NCBI RefSeq assembly: GCF_001435575.1 | Contig: NZ_AZEA01000001.1 | Coordinates: 62,001 to 126,000 of the forward strand | DNA from: Lentilactobacillus sunkii DSM 19904 | GTDB taxonomy: Bacteria; Bacillota; Bacilli; Lactobacillales; Lactobacillaceae | Length of the DNA: 64,000 bases | Direction of reading: 5' to 3' | In this document: positions 1 to 9,079 of the stretch, in pieces | Position numbering within the stretch: position 1 is the first letter of the stretch | How the letters are laid out: each line of letters begins with the position of its first letter | Position numbers and translations under genes: made by a program | Notes under the pieces: generated by a model | The model's database searches: none | Told to the model about the DNA's origin: nothing | The model's input: the letters and a program-made list of their open reading frames with translations, nothing else

Positions 1-30
1 TAACGATTAATAATATACCAGTAATTTGAA

Positions 31-60
31 TGGTTGTAAAGGTTTTTTTCTTTACACCAT
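31..60. repeat. Imperfect inverted repeat downstream of ffh
   Basis: The arms ATGGTTGTAAAG and CTTTACACCAT pair with one bulged base around a T-rich loop. No U-tract follows on either strand, so it is a weak terminator candidate. It lies in the 138-base gap after the ffh stop, which otherwise holds nothing I can support. Confidence 0.35.
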
Positions 61-138
61 CAAAATGGCTTGTTTATTGACTGAATCCAGTATATTTTCA
101 ATAAATAACTGTCTATCCATTAAATGGAATTATCCGAT

Positions 139-1575
139 TTAACGACGCTTTTTGTTCTTCTTCATCCGGCGTTTTTTGTTCTTCTTCATCTTCCGGCTAA
201 ACTGTTTCATGGCCAACTTGGACATTTTACCGCCCATACCGGTGTTGTTCATCATGTTTTCCATTCCGGACATATTGCCCTTGGAAACCTTATTCATCAT
301 GGTCTTCATCTGAGTGAACTGCTTGATCATTCGATTGACTTCTTGGACCGGGCAACCGGATCCGCGGGCAATTCGTCGTCGCCTTGATGGGTTCAAGACA
401 TCAGGGTCGGTTCGTTCCTGATCGGTCATTGAATAAACGATCGCTTTTAAGTGATCCATGTCTTTTGGATCCATTTTTGCGTTCTTGAGTTGGGGATTAT
501 TGGCCATTCCTGGAATCATCTTCATGATTTCGTCTAATGGACCCATCTTTTGAATCTGATTCAACTGGTCAACAAAATCATTGAAATCAAAGGTGTTCTC
601 TTTGATTTTGTCTGTCAGTTCCTGAGCCTGCTTTTCGTCATATTCCTTTTGAGTCTTTTCAATGAGTGAAAGCATATCACCCATCCCAAGGATTCGAGAG
701 GCCATCCGATCCGGATAGAAGACATCCAGATCAGACATCTTTTCACCTTGTCCAACGAACTTAATCGGCTTTTGAGTGACGGCCCGAATTGAAAGTGCAG
801 CACCACCACGTGTGTCACCATCCAACTTGGTCAGGACAACACCGGTAACATCCAGTGTTTTATTAAATCCTTCAGCGGTCGCCACGGCATTTTGACCAGT
901 CATTGCATCAATAACCAACAGGATTTCATCCGGGTGAACGGCATCTTTGATGTTACTTAACTCACCCATCAGCTTTTCGTCGATTTGAAGACGTCCAGCG
1001 GTATCGATAATGACATAATCATTATGATCTTCTTTGGCCTTTTCGAGTCCGCGTTTGGCGATTTCAACAGGATCGACATCGGTTCCGAGTTGGAATACCG
1101 GAACATCGATTTGCTGGCCAACGGTCTCTAATTGGTCGATAGCGGCAGGACGGTAAATATCATCGGCAATTAGTAAAGGCCGGGCATTCTGCTCATTCTT
1201 TAATTTTAAAGCCAACTTACCGGCAGTTGTCGTTTTACCAGCACCTTGAAGTCCCGACATCATAATGATAGTTGGGATTTTCTCGGATTTATTCAGAGGG
1301 ACAGCTTCTTCCCCCATCGTCTTGGTCAATTCCTCATCAACAATTTTGACAATTTGTTGAGATGGATTTAAGCCTTCAAGTACCTTGGCACCGTTGGCAC
1401 GTTCTTCCACCGTCTTGACAAAGTTACGGACGACTTGGAAGTTAACATCGGCTTCTAGTAAAGCAAGCCTGATTTCCCGCATTGTGGCACGGAGGTCCGA
1501 TTGAGAGACCTTTCCTTTACCACGTAAAGTTTTCATGGCGTTTTGCAAACGTTCTGTTAATCCTTCAAAAGCCAA
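139..1575 (-). CDS. ffh: Signal recognition particle GTPase Ffh (SRP54)
   Basis: This is the protein subunit of the signal recognition particle. It binds 4.5S RNA and hydrophobic signal sequences and docks with FtsY at the membrane. The N domain comes first, then the G domain with P-loop GLQGAGKTTTAGK at about residues 108-120, DTAGR near 191 and TKLDGD near 250, then a methionine-rich M domain from about 300 to 450. The start is TTG, placed behind GGGGTGA. ylxM ends 12 bases upstream, so the pair is cotranscribed. The length of 478 residues is normal for the family. The last 16 residues are two copies of MKKNKKRR, encoded by a 24-bp tandem duplication. Confidence 0.97.
   Translation of the reverse strand: MAFEGLTERLQNAMKTLRGKGKVSQSDLRATMREIRLALLEADVNFQVVRNFVKTVEERANGAKVLEGLNPSQQIVKIVDEELTKTMGEEAVPLNKSEKIPTIIMMSGLQGAGKTTTAGKLALKLKNEQNARPLLIADDIYRPAAIDQLETVGQQIDVPVFQLGTDVDPVEIAKRGLEKAKEDHNDYVIIDTAGRLQIDEKLMGELSNIKDAVHPDEILLVIDAMTGQNAVATAEGFNKTLDVTGVVLTKLDGDTRGGAALSIRAVTQKPIKFVGQGEKMSDLDVFYPDRMASRILGMGDMLSLIEKTQKEYDEKQAQELTDKIKENTFDFNDFVDQLNQIQKMGPLDEIMKMIPGMANNPQLKNAKMDPKDMDHLKAIVYSMTDQERTDPDVLNPSRRRRIARGSGCPVQEVNRMIKQFTQMKTMMNKVSKGNMSGMENMMNNTGMGGKMSKLAMKQFSRKMKKNKKRRMKKNKKRR
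142..189 (-). repeat. 24-bp tandem duplication in the 3' end of ffh
   Basis: Two adjacent 24-bp units (142-165 and 166-189) each encode MKKNKKRR directly before the ffh stop codon. They differ only at synonymous third positions, CGCCGG against CGTCGT for the arginines and AAA against AAG. This points to an older duplication kept at the protein level, not a fresh replication slip. Confidence 0.85.
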
Positions 1576-1587
1576 TTAGTTCACCCC

Positions 1588-1929
1588 TTATTGTTCTTCA
1601 GTTGTTTCCAAATTTTTGATCATTTCATTTAGTTTTGCATCGTGTGGATATTTGTCACCGACATACTTTTGAATCTTATCGAGCTTATCATTACGATCGA
1701 CAAAGCTGTGATATAAATTCAGTTTGTCTTCATATTGCTGCAGAATTTTTTCTGAGCGTCTGATGTTATCATAGACGGCCTGTCGACTAACATTATATTC
1801 ACCAGCAATTTCACCCAGTGAATAGTCATCGGCATAATACAATTCAATATAATTAGCCTGTTTTTTGGTTAATAACGGTTCATAAAATTCAAACAAAGAA
1901 TTAATGTAGTTATTTTTTTCCAGTTCCAT
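1588..1929 (-). CDS. ylxM: SRP-associated helix-turn-helix protein YlxM
   Basis: This is a small UPF0122 family protein of 113 residues. It has a sigma-70 region 4-like helix-turn-helix in the first 60 residues, with the motif [20 protein letters not shown]. The family sits next to ffh and ftsY in Firmicutes; in streptococci YlxM has been reported to modulate SRP GTPase activity. Here it lies between ftsY (79 bases upstream) and ffh (12 bases downstream), which fits that role. The start is ATG. Whether this copy binds DNA or SRP cannot be told from sequence. Confidence 0.92.
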   Translation of the reverse strand: MELEKNNYINSLFEFYEPLLTKKQANYIELYYADDYSLGEIAGEYNVSRQAVYDNIRRSEKILQQYEDKLNLYHSFVDRNDKLDKIQKYVGDKYPHDAKLNEMIKNLETTEEQ

Positions 1930-2007
1930 GCTGAAACTCCTTTGATGACCGATACGTCATACAGACTACCGATTTATGCGGCGTCAGTCAACGGTAAAAT
2001 GGGGAAG

Positions 2008-3363
2008 TTATTCTGAAATCAAGCCTTTAAATAATCCATAAACAAAATCATTTGGATCAAATGGCTTCAAATCGGTTACCTTCTCACCTAGTCCAACATA
2101 TTTGACCGGCAAATGCAATTCACTTCGAATAGCCAAAACAATGCCACCGCGGGCAGTCCCATCCAGTTTCGTTAAAACAATGCCGGTTACATCGGTTGCT
2201 TCTTTAAACGTTTTAGCTTGAGTCATGGCGTTTTGACCGGTTGTGGCATCAAGAACCAACAGGACCTCGTGTGGCGCTGCCGGAATTTCTCTGGTAAGGA
2301 TCTTCTTCATTTTGCTCAATTCGTTCATCAAATTAACTTTGTTTTGAAGACGACCGGCCGTATCAACCATCAACACATCGTAGTTTTCATCCCGGGCTTT
2401 TTGGACAGCATCATAAACAACCGAAGCCGGATCACTTTTCGCTTTTCCTTTAACGATGTCAACACCATCCCGCTCAGCCCAGACATTCAATTGTTCGATA
2501 GCACCGGCTCGGAAAGTGTCGGCAGCTGCCAATACAACTTTTTTGCCCTGGTCTTTGTACATTTTGGCCATTTTACCGATGGTTGTTGTCTTTCCAACAC
2601 CGTTAACACCGACAAACAAAATAACGGTTGGGCCGGATGCTGCCATGTTAATTGAAGAATTTTCACCGTTGCCGGCCTTATCGTACATATCAATTAATTT
2701 TTTAACGATGACATTTTGAACATCTTTAGGCTTTTTAGCGTTTTGGAGCTTGACTTCATCCCGAAGTTCGTCTGTAATTCGCATAGAAGTTTCAAAACCA
2801 ACATCAGACTCAATCAGCATATCTTCCAAATCATCAAAGAATGATTCGTCAACATGGCGGAAGTTGGCTAACAGAGCATTTAATTTTTCGCCAAACGATG
2901 AACGGGATTTTTCCAAGCCCTTCTCGTATTGTTCGGTTGTAGATTCTGTATCTGGTTCAACTGATTTTTGTGATTCTTCAGTTTTTTCGGCTGGCTGTTC
3001 TGCCGGCTCATCCTCAGTTGAAGGCGCTTGGCTGGATTGTGGTGTCTCTTGTTGAACAGTCTGCGAAGAAGTCACGGATTGATCGTTGGAACTTTTTTCA
3101 ACGTCTTTCTGATCTTCACTTTCAGCTGGCGTGCTTGCTTCATTTGTGCTTTGCTCATGGGTGGACTCGACTGGTTCTTCATGTTTCACATCTGCTTGAG
3201 TAGGCTTTGCTGTTGTATCAACATCGTCAGTATGTTTGTTTTCTTTAGTTGACGCATTCTGACTGGTTGTTTTCGCATTATCATCGGTTTGTTCAACCGG
3301 CTTTTCTGGTTCCTTTTCATCATTTTTCTTGGAACGACGTTTAAAAATATCAAAAAGACCCAA
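2008..3363 (-). CDS. ftsY: SRP receptor GTPase FtsY
   Basis: FtsY is the membrane-associated SRP receptor. It forms a GTP-dependent complex with Ffh and releases ribosome-nascent chains to the translocon. The NG domain fills the C-terminal 300 residues, with P-loop GVNGVGKTTT near 254, a DTAGR motif and TKLDG. Residues 15 to about 155 are a long acidic Glu/Gln/Ser/Thr-rich tail of the kind that aids membrane contact. The start is TTG directly after the smc stop (TGA-TTG) behind a strong GGAGGTGAG, so translation is coupled to smc. Confidence 0.96.
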   Translation of the reverse strand: MGLFDIFKRRSKKNDEKEPEKPVEQTDDNAKTTSQNASTKENKHTDDVDTTAKPTQADVKHEEPVESTHEQSTNEASTPAESEDQKDVEKSSNDQSVTSSQTVQQETPQSSQAPSTEDEPAEQPAEKTEESQKSVEPDTESTTEQYEKGLEKSRSSFGEKLNALLANFRHVDESFFDDLEDMLIESDVGFETSMRITDELRDEVKLQNAKKPKDVQNVIVKKLIDMYDKAGNGENSSINMAASGPTVILFVGVNGVGKTTTIGKMAKMYKDQGKKVVLAAADTFRAGAIEQLNVWAERDGVDIVKGKAKSDPASVVYDAVQKARDENYDVLMVDTAGRLQNKVNLMNELSKMKKILTREIPAAPHEVLLVLDATTGQNAMTQAKTFKEATDVTGIVLTKLDGTARGGIVLAIRSELHLPVKYVGLGEKVTDLKPFDPNDFVYGLFKGLISE

Positions 3364-6300
3364 TCAACTCACCTCCGTTTTTAGATTATCCAAATTAACA
3401 GTTACAACTTTTGAAACTCCTGATTCCTGCATGGTCACTCCGTATAGCTGATCAGCATAAATCATCGTTTCTTTTCGATGCGTAATAACAACAAATTGGG
3501 TTTCATTTCCGAATCGCTTGAGATACTTGGCAAATCTATCCGCATTGAACGGATCAAGCGCGGCCTCTGCTTCATCAAGAATACAGAAGGGAACGGGTCG
3601 AACCTTGATAATTGCAAATAGTAATGTGATGGCAGTTAATGCTTTTTCGCCACCAGACAACAAACTCAAGCTACGGTAATTCTTGCCAGGCGGCTTGACA
3701 ATAATCTCAATTCCGGTATTCAATAAATCATCCGGATCGGTTAGTACCAACTTGGCTTCACCACCGCCGAACATATCCACAAAGACCTTGGCAAATGCTT
3801 TGCTGACTTTGTGGAATGCATCAGAAAACCGTGTTGTAATAGTCGAGTCCATTTCACGCATGGTAGATGTCAGGTGGTTCTTAGCATCAATCAAATCCTG
3901 TTTTTGCTTGGTAAGAAAGTCAAATCGTTTTGAAACGTCTTTGAATTCTTGGATTGCGCCAATATTAACCGGCCCGATTTCATCAATTCCGGTTCTAAGT
4001 ATCTTGATCTGACCAGCAACCTCTTTTGCGTCCCAATTCCAATCCGGGTTAGCCAGGTCAGCTTTTTCAATTTGATAGCTCTCACGAAGACCAGCTAAAT
4101 TGGCATCAACATCATGTCGGTTTTTGGCAGCTTTTTGTTCGACGCTTGTAAGCTCGTATTTGGCATTGTTTAAATTAATCTGCTCGTCTTGAACTGTTTG
4201 GTTCAAATTATCCAGATGATCCTGGTCGGTTCCAACAGAAGACTTTAACTTATCCAAACGGTCACTGAGTGAGGACTGCTGCTTGCCAGCCGTCTCAATT
4301 TGGTTATTCAGATCGGCAGAATCAATTTGATGAGTGAGTTCCAGCTGTAACTTTTTCTGTTGCTCGATCAAATGAAGTCGGTTTTGTTGGTGGTCGGCAA
4401 TCTGTTTGTGGATTGCTGATTGATCAACTTTTAATTGATTTAACTTTTGTTGTTCAACCACTATTTCTTCATGTAAAGACTGCTTTTGATCAGCAAACTT
4501 TTTGGCTGACTGTTTCACATTAGCCAACTGAATGCGTTTTTCATCCAATTGATGATTGGTAGCTTCCAATTGTTTATCAATTGCCTGCTGCTGATTTGAT
4601 AAGGATCCATCGTCTGTGCGTTGGTTTGCCTGCGCTGAATTTTTCATCGCCAGCTGAAGTGTCTGTAACTCCCGCTTCTTTTCTTTCAGAGACGTTCCCA
4701 ATTCCTGACATTCATTGTTCAAGTTCTCAACTTGTTGCTTGAGTTGAAAGACCTGTTGTTGGCCACGCTCATGGGACGCCCCAATCTTGGCAAGGTCCGC
4801 TTTGGCGTTCTGCAGTTGAGTTTCGTTTTCTGCCAGCTTTTGATCCATTTGCGCAGTGGACTTGTTTAATGCTTCCAGTTCACTTTTTTGAACCAGCACA
4901 CCTTGATTGTCATTCCGATTGGCCCCACCGGTCAATGAACCGCCGGCATTAACAACCTGGCCATCCAACGTGACAATGCGGGTTCGGTGGTTAATCTGCT
5001 TACTGATAATAATTGCATGATCCAGGGTGTCCGCAATGATCGTCGTTCCTAGGAGAAATGTTTTGATTTTACTCAAGTTATCAGGCATTGTAACGAGTTC
5101 AGAGGCAATCCCAACAAATCCATTTAAATGTTCAGCTTCTCGGACGATCGTTTGGTTTAAGTGGCGCTCATTGATTGTGCCAATTGGCAATAAGGTCACC
5201 CGCCCAAGCTTTTCATGGGTGAGCAGTCGAATTGCAGCAGATGCTGACTGATTATTTTCAACAATAACGTGTTGCGCTTGTGACCCCAATGCGGTTTGGA
5301 TGGCCTTGACATATTTGCTGTCAATATCCAAGTAGTCTGAAACCGGGCCCCAAATTCCTTTTAGTTCGTTTTTATGTTTTAACAAGTTGGCAACACCACG
5401 ATAAAAGCCACGGTAGGAATCATGAAGACTTTTCAATGATTCTGCTTTGGCTTTGGCCTGCTCAGAAATTTTTAAAGCGGCCAGCCAATTAGCCTGTGAA
5501 CGGTCAACAGCCTGCTTATGGGTGTCCATCACTTTAGATAAATCTGAAAGTTTGCCAGAGACGGTCTTCAGCTGCGTGTTCGTCTGGCTTAAAGCATCGT
5601 GTTTGTCTTCAAGTTTTGTTTGGGTGTCATTTACATCATCAGTTGCTTTGGCAATTCGCTTCCGTTGTGATGCCAATCGCTCTTCCAACTGCTGATCATC
5701 ATGACTCTTCATGGTAATTTGATTTTTAATATCAGTTTTTTGCTGGAGCAAGTCGACATAATGATTCCGAAGTTTATCAATTTCTCCTTCAATGACTGAA
5801 ACGCTGTTGGCTTTTTCTTGAGCAGCAATTTGGTCAAACTGGGACTGTTTATCGGCAATTTTATCAGCAGATCGTTTGCTTGCATCTGTTGATTGATTCA
5901 GTTTTACCTGATAATCATCAATTTGTTTATCAGTTAATTTAATCTGCTCTGAAATCCGATTTAAGTCGGCATTTTTAAAAGATTTCTCTTGAGCAGACAG
6001 TTGATGCTTGCTCTTGAGGGATTGAATCTGTTCGCTAATTTCGAGAAGTTGATCATTTAATTGGTCAATCAGCGATCGATCGGAAGTTAACTTGGTCTTT
6101 AACTTATCTCTGGAATTTTCATCTTTACGAACCTGCGCATAAATTTTGTTAACCAAATCCGACTTAGCAGTAACCATCTGTTTGATATTATGAGACTCGG
6201 AAATAAGCTTTTTTGTGGATAAAATTAATTCCTGCTTTTCAAATTGATCAAGGCGCTTTTTTTGGTCCAGATAATCGGTTGCCAAACTACTCTGTTCTTC

Positions 6301-6915
6301 AAGTGGTGCCATTCGACTCTGCAATTCAGAAATGATGTCTTCAACCCGATTTAGATTATCGGTGGTTTCATCGATTTCTTTTTGAGCAGTATTTTTATGC
6401 TGTTTATATTTATAAACACCGGCAACATTTTCGATGATCGAGCGGCGATCTTCAGGTTTACTATTGAAAATTTGTTCAACATTTCCTTGAGAAATAATTG
6501 ATAGTGATCCTTGGCCGATTCCGGTGTCCATGAAGAGATCTGTAATATCTTTTAGCCGACACTGCTTTTCGTTCAGATAATAGGAGCTATCGCCATTTCG
6601 AAACAATTTTCTTGAAAGCTTAAGTTCATCAAAAGGTGTTTTGATAAAGTGATCAGAGTTGTCCAGAGTTAATGTGACAGAGGCCATGCCTAAAGACCGT
6701 CGATCAGCGGATCCTGAAAAAATAACATCAGGCATCCGCGATCCACGGAGATTTTTAGCAGACTGTTCCCCCATCACCCAGCGAATCGATTCGGCAATAT
6801 TACTTTTACCGCTACCGTTGGGTCCAACAATTCCGGTCATTCCACCGGGAAACTTAATTAGAGTTTTATCTGCAAATGATTTAAAACCGATAATTTCAAT
6901 GGATTTAAGCTGCAC
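3364..6915 (-). CDS. smc: Chromosome segregation ATPase SMC
   Basis: SMC forms the bacterial condensin ring with ScpA and ScpB. The N-terminal ATPase half carries Walker A GPNGSGKSN near residues 31-39. Two long coiled coils flank a hinge at roughly 510-680, and the C-terminal half carries signature LSGGEKAL near 1088 and Walker B ILDEAEAALD near 1115. An upstream ATG at 6921 abuts the Shine-Dalgarno GGAGA with no spacing. The GTG at 6915 lies six bases after it and gives MQLKSIEIIGFKSF, a typical SMC start, so I prefer GTG (1183 residues). It follows rnc by 14 bases and runs into ftsY. Confidence 0.97.
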   Translation of the reverse strand: MQLKSIEIIGFKSFADKTLIKFPGGMTGIVGPNGSGKSNIAESIRWVMGEQSAKNLRGSRMPDVIFSGSADRRSLGMASVTLTLDNSDHFIKTPFDELKLSRKLFRNGDSSYYLNEKQCRLKDITDLFMDTGIGQGSLSIISQGNVEQIFNSKPEDRRSIIENVAGVYKYKQHKNTAQKEIDETTDNLNRVEDIISELQSRMAPLEEQSSLATDYLDQKKRLDQFEKQELILSTKKLISESHNIKQMVTAKSDLVNKIYAQVRKDENSRDKLKTKLTSDRSLIDQLNDQLLEISEQIQSLKSKHQLSAQEKSFKNADLNRISEQIKLTDKQIDDYQVKLNQSTDASKRSADKIADKQSQFDQIAAQEKANSVSVIEGEIDKLRNHYVDLLQQKTDIKNQITMKSHDDQQLEERLASQRKRIAKATDDVNDTQTKLEDKHDALSQTNTQLKTVSGKLSDLSKVMDTHKQAVDRSQANWLAALKISEQAKAKAESLKSLHDSYRGFYRGVANLLKHKNELKGIWGPVSDYLDIDSKYVKAIQTALGSQAQHVIVENNQSASAAIRLLTHEKLGRVTLLPIGTINERHLNQTIVREAEHLNGFVGIASELVTMPDNLSKIKTFLLGTTIIADTLDHAIIISKQINHRTRIVTLDGQVVNAGGSLTGGANRNDNQGVLVQKSELEALNKSTAQMDQKLAENETQLQNAKADLAKIGASHERGQQQVFQLKQQVENLNNECQELGTSLKEKKRELQTLQLAMKNSAQANQRTDDGSLSNQQQAIDKQLEATNHQLDEKRIQLANVKQSAKKFADQKQSLHEEIVVEQQKLNQLKVDQSAIHKQIADHQQNRLHLIEQQKKLQLELTHQIDSADLNNQIETAGKQQSSLSDRLDKLKSSVGTDQDHLDNLNQTVQDEQINLNNAKYELTSVEQKAAKNRHDVDANLAGLRESYQIEKADLANPDWNWDAKEVAGQIKILRTGIDEIGPVNIGAIQEFKDVSKRFDFLTKQKQDLIDAKNHLTSTMREMDSTITTRFSDAFHKVSKAFAKVFVDMFGGGEAKLVLTDPDDLLNTGIEIIVKPPGKNYRSLSLLSGGEKALTAITLLFAIIKVRPVPFCILDEAEAALDPFNADRFAKYLKRFGNETQFVVITHRKETMIYADQLYGVTMQESGVSKVVTVNLDNLKTEVS

Positions 6916-6929
6916 ATTCATTCTCCAAT

Positions 6930-7640
6930 CTAAACGAGATTGTCTCCCTCGGTATCAAAGTGTTCAAGTGCCTGTTGAGCCGCTTTTTGTTCGGCACCTT
7001 TTTTTGAATGGCCGATGCCAACCCCGTAAACTTTTCCATCAATTGAAACATTAACTTTAAATGAACGATCATTGTCTGGCCCATATTCATCAACCAGTTC
7101 GTAATCGATAGCGACTGGGCCGTCAGCTTGGGCGAGCTCTTGGAGTTCGGTTTTATGATCAAAGAACTCGGCAAACATTCCTTCATCGAGTTTAGGAAAA
7201 ATGACTTTGGTAACGAATCGAGTTACTTCAGCCTGACCCTGGTCCAAGTACAAACAACCGACAAACGATTCAAAAATATCACAAAGTAGTGAATCGCGGT
7301 CACGAGCGCCAGCCTTTTCTTCACCTTTGCCCAACCGAATATATTCATTAAAATGACATTCTCTGGCAAATGTGCTAAAGCTTTGTTCATTAACCATGGC
7401 TGCCCGCAAGCGGGTCAATCGCCCTTGAGGCATCTTAGGATAACGTTTAAAAATATAGTCGGAAACAATCAGCTGTAAAACTGCATCACCCAAAAATTCC
7501 AGCCGTTCGTAGAACTTCAATCCTTCGCCACGGTGTTCATTGACATATGAAGCTTGCGTAAATGCTTCATCCAATAAATCCTGATCATTAATGTGAATGT
7601 TAAAGTCCTGCTTTAACATCTCATTTAAGCCCTTTATCAA
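6930..7640 (-). CDS. rnc: Ribonuclease III
   Basis: RNase III is the double-strand-specific endonuclease that processes rRNA precursors and structured mRNAs. The catalytic signature ERLEFLGDAVLQL is at residues 45-57, with the second acidic cluster near 120-130 (CDIFESFVG). A double-stranded RNA-binding domain spans about 160-232. The start is TTG, seven bases after GGAGG. The length of 236 residues is standard. It heads a block with smc and ftsY, separated from acpP by a hairpin terminator. Confidence 0.97.
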   Translation of the reverse strand: MIKGLNEMLKQDFNIHINDQDLLDEAFTQASYVNEHRGEGLKFYERLEFLGDAVLQLIVSDYIFKRYPKMPQGRLTRLRAAMVNEQSFSTFARECHFNEYIRLGKGEEKAGARDRDSLLCDIFESFVGCLYLDQGQAEVTRFVTKVIFPKLDEGMFAEFFDHKTELQELAQADGPVAIDYELVDEYGPDNDRSFKVNVSIDGKVYGVGIGHSKKGAEQKAAQQALEHFDTEGDNLV

Positions 7641-7677
7641 TCTTTTACCTCCAAATAAGTTCCAGATAACAGTAAAA

Positions 7678-7713
7678 AATTGAAATTATATCAACGTTGA
7701 AATAATTTCAATT
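7678..7713 (-). terminator. Terminator between acpP and rnc
   Basis: On the minus strand a perfect 12-bp stem, AATTGAAATTAT with ATAATTTCAATT, is followed by a U-tract. It ends the fakA-recG-plsX-acpP transcript or attenuates readthrough into rnc-smc-ftsY. Confidence 0.75.
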
Positions 7714-7727
7714 AATAATGACCGTTA

Positions 7728-7970
7728 TTATTTTTGATGAGCCATGATGTAATCGACAGCTTCGTTAATTGTATTCAGCTTTTCAGCATCCTCATCGGAA
7801 ATTTCAGCATTAAAAGTATCTTCCATGTCCAGTACAAATTCAACAAAATCAATAGAATCTGCATCAAGGTCATTTTTAAAATTCAGGTCCCCGGTAATTT
7901 TACTTCGGTCGACATCAAACTGATCAGCCACTAGATCGGCAATCTTTTTGAACACTTCGTTTTTATCCAT
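7728..7970 (-). CDS. acpP: Acyl carrier protein
   Basis: ACP carries growing acyl chains on 4'-phosphopantetheine during fatty-acid synthesis and supplies acyl groups to PlsX. The attachment motif DADSID has its serine at residue 39, and the protein is small and acidic. A GTG at 7982 would add four residues, but the ATG at 7970 is better placed after AGGTG, giving 80 residues. plsX ends 52 bases upstream, the usual pairing. Confidence 0.96.
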   Translation of the reverse strand: MDKNEVFKKIADLVADQFDVDRSKITGDLNFKNDLDADSIDFVEFVLDMEDTFNAEISDEDAEKLNTINEAVDYIMAHQK

Positions 7971-8022
7971 TTTGATAAACACCTATTTCATAAAATTAAT
8001 TTGCTAATTACTATTATATCAA

Positions 8023-9066
8023 CTATTTACTGCTTTTGATACTATCTTTTATCTGTTGCATTTCATCAGCATGTTCGGTGATGTATTTATCCAAATCAGG
8101 GATCATGTTTGAAGAAATGATCTGCCGGATCTGGCCGATCGTATTTTTAACTGTGTCAGCTTTGCTGCTACCATGGGTCTTTACGACTGGCGCCTTAACA
8201 CCCAGCAAAACCGCGCCACCGTATTGAGAATAATCCATGGAGCTGCCAATCTTATGGAAGGTGTCCTTCAACATCAATGCGCCAAATTTAGCCTTGGTAC
8301 CATTGTCCATGATTGACGTTTTAATCAGCTTCATCATTGATAGCGCTGTCCCTTCAATACTCTTCAAAACAGCATTACCGGTAAATCCGTCAGTCACAAC
8401 AACATCGGCAGCACCATTCAAGAGTTCTCGGGATTCAACGTTGCCGACAAAGTTAATGTCCTTATCCGCTGCCAGGAGGTCATGAACCTTACGGTGATTC
8501 ATATCACCCTTATCAGCTTCGGTCCCATTATTCAACAGACCAATCCGAGGATTTTGAATTTGGTTGACGTTTTGAGCATAATACTTACCCATCAACGCAT
8601 ATTGATAAATATTTACAACCTTGGTATCTGCATTGGCACCGACATCAATCATCACAAACTTGTTCTGGCCTTTCCCAGCGATAACTGGCAAAGTTGTTGT
8701 TAATCCTGGTCGTTCAATCCCTTTAATCCGGCCAACGATGAACAAGCCGGCAGCCAAAATTGCACCAGTATTGCCAGCGGAGAAGAATGCATCGGCATTG
8801 CCCTCTTTAACTGCAGTTGCAGCCAGGACAATACTGGATTGCTTTTTGGTGCGAACTGCTTTAACGGGTTCGTCACCCATTTCAATGACTTCATCAGCTT
8901 GAACAATTTGAATTCGATCATCATTCTTTAAGTATTTTTGAATCTGGTCGGTTTTGCCAAATAATTGAAATTCTACGTCAGAATAAGCATCCCTTGCCAG
9001 TTCAATTCCTTCAACAACTTCTTTAGGGGCGTAATCGCCACCCATTGCGTCAACTGCAATTTTCAT
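8023..9066 (-). CDS. plsX: Phosphate acyltransferase PlsX
   Basis: PlsX converts acyl-ACP and phosphate to acyl-phosphate, the acyl donor for PlsY in phosphatidic acid synthesis. The N-terminus MKIAVDAMGGDYAP, the GNTGA segment and VTDGFTGNAVLK are hallmark motifs. It has 347 residues and is a peripheral membrane enzyme by family. It lies 13 bases after recG and before acpP. The FakA homologue in the same gene string also feeds acyl-phosphate supply. Confidence 0.96.
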   Translation of the reverse strand: MKIAVDAMGGDYAPKEVVEGIELARDAYSDVEFQLFGKTDQIQKYLKNDDRIQIVQADEVIEMGDEPVKAVRTKKQSSIVLAATAVKEGNADAFFSAGNTGAILAAGLFIVGRIKGIERPGLTTTLPVIAGKGQNKFVMIDVGANADTKVVNIYQYALMGKYYAQNVNQIQNPRIGLLNNGTEADKGDMNHRKVHDLLAADKDINFVGNVESRELLNGAADVVVTDGFTGNAVLKSIEGTALSMMKLIKTSIMDNGTKAKFGALMLKDTFHKIGSSMDYSQYGGAVLLGVKAPVVKTHGSSKADTVKNTIGQIRQIISSNMIPDLDKYITEHADEMQQIKDSIKSSK

Positions 9067-9079
9067 ATTTAACTCCTAT

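Noticed and set aside
139-200. A frameshift or assembly error in the ffh tail
   Set aside because: The two 24-bp units are in frame and differ at silent positions, so a real duplication fits better than an error.
124-387. An 87-residue plus-strand frame over ffh
   Set aside because: It is the antisense shadow of the lysine-rich ffh tail, which gives a His/Leu-rich artefact.
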